Shown here one piece after another: positions 1 through 5,414 of a DNA stretch of 6,341 nt. Under the pieces are notes generated by a model. That model was not told where the DNA came from, made no database searches, and saw only the letters and a list, made by a program, of their open reading frames with translations. The position numbers were made by a program, and so were the translations under genes. Source of the DNA: JBKHBQ01 sp046542305 (lineage in GTDB: Bacteria > Bacteroidota > Bacteroidia > Bacteroidales > 4484-276); contig JBKHBQ010000232.1 in NCBI GenBank assembly GCA_046542305.1, positions 1 to 6,341 on the forward strand, given 5' to 3'. Numbering within the stretch: the first letter of the stretch is position 1; each line of letters starts with the position of its first letter.

Positions 1-54
1 TGAAATTGCCAGCATTGATTTGGAAAGGAAATTCCTGCGATTGAAATAAGTCAT
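1..54 (-). CDS. Start of a Tat-exported protein (partial, runs off the left edge)
   Basis: Reading leftward from an ATG at 54..52, the frame is open to the window edge and encodes MTYFNRRNFLSKSMLAIS. The NRRNFL stretch fits the twin-arginine consensus (S/T-R-R-x-F-L-K), with a short polar N-terminus before it and a hydrophobic stretch beginning after it, so the product is probably folded in the cytoplasm and exported by the Tat system. It lies 20 bases after the ybaK stop on the same strand, which fits the same operon. In Bacteroidota such signals often begin Gfo/Idh/MocA-type oxidoreductases, sugar isomerase-like TIM barrels and other periplasmic enzymes (family knowledge), but the mature protein is outside the window and its function cannot be named. 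Only 18 codons are visible; the support is the motif and the spacing. Confidence 0.62.
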   Translation of the reverse strand, partial: MTYFNRRNFLSKSMLAIS

Positions 55-74
55 GTTTTTAAAGCTAAGTTAGT

Positions 75-542
75 TTATGAAATATGGCCGGGTACAGCCC
101 GGGTTACCCTTTGCAGGTCACCGGGTGAAATTTGCATTTGCAGGCCACGTATGCCGGCGCTGACAAATACTTTATCGTGTTCAAAAGCCTTTGCATCCAT
201 AAATACCGGGAAGGGCTTTTTCATCCCCACCGGAGAAACGCCGCCACGGATATATCCTGTGAGCGCCAGTACATTTTTTAAAGGCACCATCCAGCACTTT
301 TTATTCCCGCTAAGGGCGGCCAGCTTTTTCAGGTCCACCTCCGCCGCTCCCGGGATCACCGCCACCAGGTAGCCTGTTTTGTCGCCTTCCAGCACCAGTG
401 TTTTGAAAACTATCCCGATTGGCTGCCCAACCTTTGCAGCGACATTTTCAGCGCTCAGATCATTTTCATCCACTTCATATTCGGCCAGATCGTAACTGAT
501 CCGGTGCTGATCAAGTATCCGTGCCGCATTGGTTTTTTTCAT
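75..542 (-). CDS. ybaK: YbaK/EbsC-type Cys-tRNA(Pro) deacylase
   Basis: A 155-residue cytoplasmic editing enzyme of the YbaK/ProX (INS-type) deacylase superfamily. Family members hydrolyse Cys-tRNA(Pro), the product made when prolyl-tRNA synthetase mischarges cysteine, and so protect proline codons. The sequence shows the family hallmarks in order: an N-terminal helix (MKKTNAARILDQHRISY), the VFKTLV motif with the essential lysine at K47, the VIPGAAEVDLKKL segment (63-74), and the TGYIRGGVSPVG loop (95-106) with the conserved GGxSP. The length is normal for a stand-alone YbaK and nothing is missing. Its ATG (542..540) shares one base with the TAA of the transporter gene upstream (TAATG), so translation is probably coupled. 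No separate promoter is evident. The link to a sugar locus looks like operon packing, not shared pathway. A related trans-editing specificity (other ProX-like proteins) cannot be excluded. Confidence 0.93.
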   Translation of the reverse strand: MKKTNAARILDQHRISYDLAEYEVDENDLSAENVAAKVGQPIGIVFKTLVLEGDKTGYLVAVIPGAAEVDLKKLAALSGNKKCWMVPLKNVLALTGYIRGGVSPVGMKKPFPVFMDAKAFEHDKVFVSAGIRGLQMQISPGDLQRVTRAVPGHIS

Positions 543-1726
543 TATTTGATCTTTGCCGTTTCCACCGGCGGTTTGCGGTTGGTTACGGCCAGCCAGGTAA
601 TATACAGGATGCAGGCCAGCGGCACCAGAAAACTCATCATCACGCTGGTTTGATCGGCCACAAAACCCATAATGGGCGGAATGAATGCACCACCAACAAT
701 GGCCGTCACCATTAGTCCGGCAAGTTCATTGCTTCGATGTGGCAGCTGATCGACCGTAATTGAAAAAATCAGCGGAAAGATATTTGCAAAACCCAGACCA
801 ATAATGATGATGCTTGCTACCGCGATGGATTGGTTATGCACGAATAATCCCAACACACCGATAATCGAAAGCATGACGGTGATGATCAGGAATGTTTTGG
901 GATTGATCCAGTTGAGAATAATCCCGCCCAAAAAACGCCCCGACATCAGCGCCAGAAAAAACAAACCGGTGCCGGCCACGCCCAGCTTCTGGATTTCGAT
1001 GCCGTAACGTGCTTCAAGATAGATGGGCAAACCAGCGCTCATGCAGACTTCCGCTCCGACGTACAGGAAAATACCAAACACCATGGCCGAAACATATGGA
1101 TTTCCAAGGAGCCTGAAACTCGAACGATAGGAGGCAGGCTGCACCGAAGGATCTTTTTGTTCCCTGATTTTTACCACGCTCAGGATCACGATGGTTAACA
1201 GAATCAGGGCACTGTATACCGGGAACAGAATTTTCCAGTCGAGCCCCCAATAATTGGCGGCAAACACCGGGATGAGCGCTCCCGACATGGAACCGATGGC
1301 TTTTACAAACTGTCCCAGCGAGAGGTTTCGCGAATATTTTCCTTCCGGGGATACATCGCGCATGATCGGATTTCCGGCTACCTGCAGGATGGTGGCGCCT
1401 GCGCCCAGCATCAGGATCGAAAGCAGCAACAGGCCAAAGGTGGAAAACGAGCCGATGATCGGCAGCACCAAACCGGCCAGCGCCAGGATCAGTCCCAGCA
1501 TAAGCGTGTATTTCTTGCCTTTCTTATCCTGAAAAAGACCCATGGGCAGCGAGAGCAGCCCAAACATGATGAAGCCCGTAAAGGGGATTAGTTGCGCACT
1601 TAAGTTGGTAAGCTTGAATTCTTCCTTGATGAGTCCTGTGAGCGGGCCTACCACATCGCCGAACCCCATGCATAAAAAAGCCAGGAAAATGGGTATGGCT
1701 GCCAGTCCGGTATTTTTCTTATTCAT
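542..1726 (-). CDS. FucP-like MFS sugar:proton symporter
   Basis: A 394-residue inner-membrane transporter with about twelve hydrophobic segments (roughly 10-30, 48-66, 74-92, 98-118, 140-158, 165-186, 212-230, 250-272, 278-296, 300-322, 335-355, 364-382) and a charged central loop (186-206). Family signs for the fucose/glucose/galactose (FHS/FucP) group are the GDVVGPL segment with D24 in helix 1, DKKGKK (67-72) in the helix 2-3 loop, ILQVAGNP (113-120) in helix 4, FLYVGAEV (220-227) in helix 7 and GLGFANIFPLIFS (310-322) in helix 10. The helix-4 position that is a proton-coupling glutamate in E. coli FucP (E135) appears to be Q115 here. It follows the EEP gene by 17 bases and overlaps ybaK by one base, so it is an inner gene of an operon. 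The nearby beta-mannosidase suggests mannose as cargo; this is inference, and other hexoses are possible. Confidence 0.88.
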   Translation of the reverse strand: MNKKNTGLAAIPIFLAFLCMGFGDVVGPLTGLIKEEFKLTNLSAQLIPFTGFIMFGLLSLPMGLFQDKKGKKYTLMLGLILALAGLVLPIIGSFSTFGLLLLSILMLGAGATILQVAGNPIMRDVSPEGKYSRNLSLGQFVKAIGSMSGALIPVFAANYWGLDWKILFPVYSALILLTIVILSVVKIREQKDPSVQPASYRSSFRLLGNPYVSAMVFGIFLYVGAEVCMSAGLPIYLEARYGIEIQKLGVAGTGLFFLALMSGRFLGGIILNWINPKTFLIITVMLSIIGVLGLFVHNQSIAVASIIIIGLGFANIFPLIFSITVDQLPHRSNELAGLMVTAIVGGAFIPPIMGFVADQTSVMMSFLVPLACILYITWLAVTNRKPPVETAKIK

Positions 1727-1743
1727 AAATTGTTTTTGGTGAA

Positions 1744-2631
1744 TTATTTCGATTTTTGATTCAGTTCGATATCTACAAGCACCGGCAGGTGATCGGAAGG
1801 ATACACGCCGTCCCAGTTGTCGGTAAGGATGGCATGGCGGAGAACCTCCACCTGCGGGTTCACAAAAATGAAATCGATGATCCTGCCCGGCACGCTGATG
1901 AAATCAAAACCCACAAAGCTACATGCCGGACCGTGATGGGGTGCTTTTGAGATTTCCATTGCATTCGAAAAAACGTTAGGGGCTTCCTCACCGACAAGGG
2001 TGTTATAAGCCTCGCTGCCCTGGCGGGTATTGAAGTCGCCTGCCAATATCACCGGATAACCGCCAGCAATCTGCCGGATTTTTTTTCTAAGCAAAATTGC
2101 GCTTTGTTCGCGGGCATGCTGGCTGGCATGGTCGAAATGGGTATTGAAAACATAAAACGATGAACCCAGGTTGCGGTCCACCAGTTTAATCCAGCTCACG
2201 ATCCGGGTGTGCCCGGCATACCAGCTTTTGCTGCCGTCCCTTTCGGGTGTTTCAGAAAGCCAGAAGGTACCCTGGTCTTCGGGATTGAAACGGTTGGTGT
2301 CGAAAAATACCGGGGCGAACTCGCCGGCTTCCATGCCATCATCGCGCCCAATGCCGTAATAGGCAAACGATGGGAAGGCTTCATCAATATATTCGAGCTG
2401 ATGAACGAGCGCTTCCTGCAGGCAAAAAATATCGGGCCGGTGTAGCGCAAGTACCGAAACTACCTTTTCCTTGCGGTTATCCCAGTTGTTTGGGCCGTCC
2501 CCGGGATTGTCATAACGAATATTGTAGCTGATCACGCGCATGGGACTGCTTAGTTTTAATAAACCTTGCGGGAAAACAATAGCCGGCAGAAATGTAACGA
2601 ACCACGCCAGCAAAATCAGGTGATTTCTCAT
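1744..2631 (-). CDS. Secreted endonuclease/exonuclease/phosphatase-family metal-dependent hydrolase
   Basis: A 295-residue protein of the EEP (DNase I-like) fold, Mg2+-dependent phosphoesterases that include nucleases, sphingomyelinases and inositol-phosphate phosphatases. The catalytic set is complete: SYNIRYD with N37, LQE with E73, NTHFDH with H165 and H168, AGDFN with D199 and N201, IIDFIF with D253, and the terminal SDHLPV with D280 and H281. The first 23 residues (MRNHLILLAWFVTFLPAIVF then PQG) look like a signal peptide, so it probably works in the periplasm or outside. I chose ATG 2631..2629: a longer frame back to a TTG at 2724 adds 31 residues without signal-peptide character, and that TTG lies in the probable -33 promoter element. 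It stands between a beta-mannosidase and a sugar transporter, so a phosphodiester or phosphomonoester on a glycan or lipid is a possible substrate, but the sequence alone does not tell nuclease from phosphatase. Confidence 0.9.
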   Translation of the reverse strand: MRNHLILLAWFVTFLPAIVFPQGLLKLSSPMRVISYNIRYDNPGDGPNNWDNRKEKVVSVLALHRPDIFCLQEALVHQLEYIDEAFPSFAYYGIGRDDGMEAGEFAPVFFDTNRFNPEDQGTFWLSETPERDGSKSWYAGHTRIVSWIKLVDRNLGSSFYVFNTHFDHASQHAREQSAILLRKKIRQIAGGYPVILAGDFNTRQGSEAYNTLVGEEAPNVFSNAMEISKAPHHGPACSFVGFDFISVPGRIIDFIFVNPQVEVLRHAILTDNWDGVYPSDHLPVLVDIELNQKSK

Positions 2632-2651
2632 CCGAAGCAGATTTAAGTTAT

Positions 2652-2679
2652 CCGGTGAAAACACAGGTTTTGTGACCGG
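2652..2679 (-). promoter_or_regulatory. Hairpin in the predicted 5' leader of the EEP gene
   Basis: On the transcribed sense the sequence folds as CCGGT, internal loop cac, AAAAC, tetraloop ctgt, GTTTT, a single c, then ACCGG: two perfect 5-bp stems separated by a 3x1 internal loop. It sits about 10 bases after the predicted transcription start and about 20 bases before the ATG, so it would fill half of the leader. It has no following U-tract, which argues against an intrinsic terminator. Its role is unknown; mRNA stabilisation or control of translation are possibilities. Confidence 0.4.
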
Positions 2680-2695
2680 TCCGCTGTGTTTGATG

Positions 2696-2724
2696 CAAAT
2701 GTAAATATTTTGAACAAGTAACAA
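2696..2724 (-). promoter_or_regulatory. Bacteroidota-type promoter for the EEP-transporter-ybaK operon
   Basis: A perfect -7 element TACATTTG (consensus TAnnTTTG) lies at 2703..2696, with a TTG at 2724..2722 as -33 element and an 18-base A/T-rich spacer. Both lie in the gap after the beta-mannosidase stop. The predicted start of transcription is near 2690, giving a leader of about 60 bases before the ATG at 2631. This fits the Bacteroidota primary sigma factor consensus and implies that the EEP, transporter and ybaK genes can be transcribed independently of the mannosidase. Confidence 0.55.
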
Positions 2725-2739
2725 TCCTCAAAGGTCAAA

Positions 2740-5322
2740 TTAATCCCTCACATTGTTCAGGCATTCGATCCGCAGTCCTTCTCCTAAATCCGGATGTTTT
2801 TCGGTGGTGATGAAATTAAAAACCGTGGAACGGCCCGGAATGATATCAATAAAATTTTTATCGAAATGCCCGATAATGCTGCTTTGACGCAAAGCGAGAT
2901 TTTTGATCAGGTTTTGGCTGTTGATTTCTATTTCATAACCTTTCACTGTTTTTTTGATTTGGATGTCGGGAGATGCATGTGACAATCGCAGGTCTTTAGG
3001 TTTTTCAAAATAAAGAAAATTGCTGGCAATAATTTGCCCGTTTTTCATGAAATCTGCAATCAGCATTACAGTGCGACGATCCGAATCCCGGAGGATTTTT
3101 CCGGCTGATGCAGCAATGACTTTTCCTGAACCCGGCCCATCAAGTTGGATGGCGTGATTGGTTTGCCATAATAACTTACCCTCAAAATCCATCAGTTGCA
3201 GGCGGAGGCTTCCGGTTATGTCGTTATAGCTGTCGGAAACGATAAATACCGAAATGCTGTCGTTTTCGAAGACCGGTGAAATCATCGTTTCAGCGAAAGC
3301 TTCCTTCACAAAATAATGCAATGCTTTCCACCTTCCGTAATAATCCACCGACGACCATGAGGTGACCGGCCAGCAATCGTTCAACTGCCAATACAGCGTG
3401 CCCATGCAATAAGGCATGGCGCGGCGGTGTGCTTCGATGGCTGTGCGGATACCTTCGGCCTGAACGAGCTGGCTTACATAGATGTAATCTTCAAAAGTTG
3501 AGGGTGATTGATAATCGCGCTCCATGTAAGTGTGGATCAGTTCGGTGCCCCGCGGATGTTTTTGGTGGCTTTCCATGATCTCCGATCCGATCACCCGGTC
3601 CTCAGGCAGCGTGAAGCTTTCGATCGTTTTGAGCGGCGGCATGCCCTGGAAGCCGTATTCACTCATGAACCTGGGAACGCGTTCTTTGTAGATTTCGAAC
3701 GGCTCTTCGCCCCACCATACACCCCAGTAGTGGGAGTCGCCGGTGCGGCGGCTTTCTTCGTGCCCCCAGCCGATGGTGGGAGAGGAGGGGTGATAAGGCC
3801 TGCCGGGATCGTATTTTTCGATGGTTTCTGGCAGTAATTGGTGGAAAAGTTCCACATAATCATTCCAGACTTTCGCCGAATCGGCATCAGAATAATTCAG
3901 AGATTTTTGCCAGCCCCAGTTGTGCCAGCCTTCATCCACTTCATTGTTGCCGCACCACAGCGCCAGGCAGGGATGGTTGCGCAACCTCACGATATTGTCG
4001 CGGGCTTCAGCTTTCACATTAATCATAAATGCGCTGTCGCCGGGATACATGTTGCAGGCAAACATAAAATCCTGCCAAACCATGATACCGTATTCATCGC
4101 AGAGATCGTAAAACAGATCCTTTTCGTAAATACCGCCGCCCCAAACGCGAAGCATGTTCATGTTGGCAGCCGCGGCGTTTTGAATGAGTTGGTGATATTG
4201 CGGGTCGGTGACCCGGGGCAGGAAATTATCCTGCGGGATGTAGTTGGCGCCTTTGATGAAAACCGGCTTGCCGTTGATTTTGAAATAAAACGATTGCCCG
4301 ATGGAATCGTTCTCCCTTACAAGTTCGATTTCCCGGATGCCGAACCGGCCAGTCAGGCTTTGAATGGCTTTTTTATCTTTAATTAACTCGAGGCGATAAT
4401 TATAAAGATCCGGTGCCCCCATTCCGTTGCACCACCAGAGTTTTGGATTGCTGACGCTTATGGGAATCATCGTGGTTTTTGTTCCCGGTTTTGTTGGGGA
4501 AGCGTATTCTTCGATAAGCGCTTCGTCAAAATAAATTTCCAGTTTGAGTTGACTGATTTCTTCTGTTTTAATTTCATCAGACCATTCCACGATAAAATCA
4601 AGCACTGCAACATCGGATTGTAGCTTTCGCTGATTTATCCGTATATTTTCCATGCGGATGCCGTTCCAGCCGGCAATGGTTACGGGTCGCCAGATGCCGC
4701 ATGTAGCGAATCGCGGCCCCCAGTCCCAGCCGTACTGGTATGGCGCCTTGCGGCTGAAGCCCCGCCGGTCGGGCAATTGGTAAGGCATTTCGGATGCCCT
4801 GATCGAATCCCGGATGGTTGCCGGAGTGAAAACAATTTCAAGAAGGTTGCCGGAATCTTTCAGCAAATCCCTGACATCTGTGGTCCAGGTTCTGAACATA
4901 TTGTCAGCCGACAAAATGGTGTCGCTGTTCAGAATCACTGCGGCATAGGTGTCGAGGCCTTCAAAGGTCAACTGAATATTTTCTTTATCAAATAACGAAG
5001 GCGGAACATCAAAAATATTGCGATAACACCAGGTTTCATTTTCGATCCATTGCTGCTTTGCTTCATTGTCGCGGTAAAAAGAATCGCCGGTCAATCCGTT
5101 TTCAGCAAGGTCGGTGTGTACTGTTCCGGGCACGGTTGCCGTCAGCCAGCCGGTATCGGCCATGTTTTTGAATTCCCAGCCTGTTTTTAATTCAAACTGA
5201 TCAACGCCCTGATTCGTTAAGGATGAGGCGCATGAAACCAGGTATATCACCGCCGGTAAAAGCAGGATGTGCAATCGCGGGAAAGCAGTTATTAATCTAA
5301 TAGCGGCAGCATTCTTTTTCAT
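2740..5322 (-). CDS. GH2 beta-mannosidase lipoprotein
   Basis: An 860-residue glycoside hydrolase family 2 enzyme that removes non-reducing terminal beta-D-mannose from short beta-mannosides, such as manno-oligosaccharides or the Man-beta-1,4-GlcNAc core of N-glycans. The N-terminus carries a type II signal with lipobox LVSC (C31), so it is a lipid-anchored envelope protein. Domains in order: jelly-roll sugar-binding domain (about 45-215, with PYQYGWDWGPRF at 194-205), Ig-like domain (about 220-330), TIM barrel (about 335-660) and C-terminal Ig-like domains (about 680-855). The acid/base is E461 in WCGNNEVDEGW and the nucleophile E555 in FMSEYGFQ. LRVWGGGIYE (391-400) and GTLYWQLNDCWPVTSWSSVD (641-660) are typical of beta-mannosidases, not beta-galactosidases. 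The length is normal and no residue is missing. The only in-frame ATG that keeps the signal peptide is the one used. No Shine-Dalgarno sequence precedes it. Confidence 0.95.
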   Translation of the reverse strand: MKKNAAAIRLITAFPRLHILLLPAVIYLVSCASSLTNQGVDQFELKTGWEFKNMADTGWLTATVPGTVHTDLAENGLTGDSFYRDNEAKQQWIENETWCYRNIFDVPPSLFDKENIQLTFEGLDTYAAVILNSDTILSADNMFRTWTTDVRDLLKDSGNLLEIVFTPATIRDSIRASEMPYQLPDRRGFSRKAPYQYGWDWGPRFATCGIWRPVTIAGWNGIRMENIRINQRKLQSDVAVLDFIVEWSDEIKTEEISQLKLEIYFDEALIEEYASPTKPGTKTTMIPISVSNPKLWWCNGMGAPDLYNYRLELIKDKKAIQSLTGRFGIREIELVRENDSIGQSFYFKINGKPVFIKGANYIPQDNFLPRVTDPQYHQLIQNAAAANMNMLRVWGGGIYEKDLFYDLCDEYGIMVWQDFMFACNMYPGDSAFMINVKAEARDNIVRLRNHPCLALWCGNNEVDEGWHNWGWQKSLNYSDADSAKVWNDYVELFHQLLPETIEKYDPGRPYHPSSPTIGWGHEESRRTGDSHYWGVWWGEEPFEIYKERVPRFMSEYGFQGMPPLKTIESFTLPEDRVIGSEIMESHQKHPRGTELIHTYMERDYQSPSTFEDYIYVSQLVQAEGIRTAIEAHRRAMPYCMGTLYWQLNDCWPVTSWSSVDYYGRWKALHYFVKEAFAETMISPVFENDSISVFIVSDSYNDITGSLRLQLMDFEGKLLWQTNHAIQLDGPGSGKVIAASAGKILRDSDRRTVMLIADFMKNGQIIASNFLYFEKPKDLRLSHASPDIQIKKTVKGYEIEINSQNLIKNLALRQSSIIGHFDKNFIDIIPGRSTVFNFITTEKHPDLGEGLRIECLNNVRD

Positions 5323-5326
5323 CGGC

Positions 5327-5334
5327 CAAATTTA
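5327..5334 (-). promoter_or_regulatory. Possible -7 promoter element at the beta-mannosidase start
   Basis: TAAATTTG is a perfect match to the Bacteroidota -7 consensus TAnnTTTG, but it ends only four bases before the mannosidase ATG, which would give a leaderless or nearly leaderless transcript. No TTG or TTTG lies 17-21 bases upstream, so the -33 half is missing. An 8-base match in an A/T-rich gap can occur by chance. Confidence 0.25.
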
Positions 5335-5369
5335 GGATCAGCACGATAAAAGTACGTTTATTCCGAAAT

Positions 5370-5384
5370 CCGCCGCCGCCGCCG
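5370..5384. repeat. (CCG)5 trinucleotide run
   Basis: Five perfect CCG units on the plus strand, in the 92-base gap between the radical SAM stop and the beta-mannosidase start. On the transcribed sense this reads as five GG pairs spaced by single C bases, a pattern able to form a two-tier G-quadruplex. It contrasts with the A/T-rich flanks (for example 5385-5410). There is no T-tract after it on the sense strand, so it is not a classical terminator. Confidence 0.6.
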
Positions 5385-5414
5385 GGTAATTTATATGCGG
5401 TTTAAAGTTGCGGT

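Noticed and set aside
2..49. Plus-strand frame ending in a stop at 47-49, which could be the 3' end of a convergent gene
   Set aside because: Only 15 codons are visible and nothing in them is recognisable, whereas the opposite strand in the same place gives a start codon, good spacing after ybaK and a twin-arginine signal.
88..102. CCGGG/CCCGG inverted repeat with a 5-base loop near the 3' end of ybaK
   Set aside because: It lies inside the coding sequence, has only a 5-bp stem and no T-tract follows it in either direction, so I do not call a terminator.
2632..2724. N-terminal extension of the EEP protein from a TTG start
   Set aside because: The extension overlaps the promoter and predicted leader and buries the signal peptide; ATG 2631 explains the data better.
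3508..3837. Plus-strand open frame of 109 codons
   Set aside because: It is antisense to the mannosidase nucleophile region and has a low-complexity composition without motifs.
3838..4386. Plus-strand open frame of 182 codons
   Set aside because: It lies wholly opposite the catalytic part of the beta-mannosidase, has no recognisable domain, and is explained as the complement of a well conserved gene.
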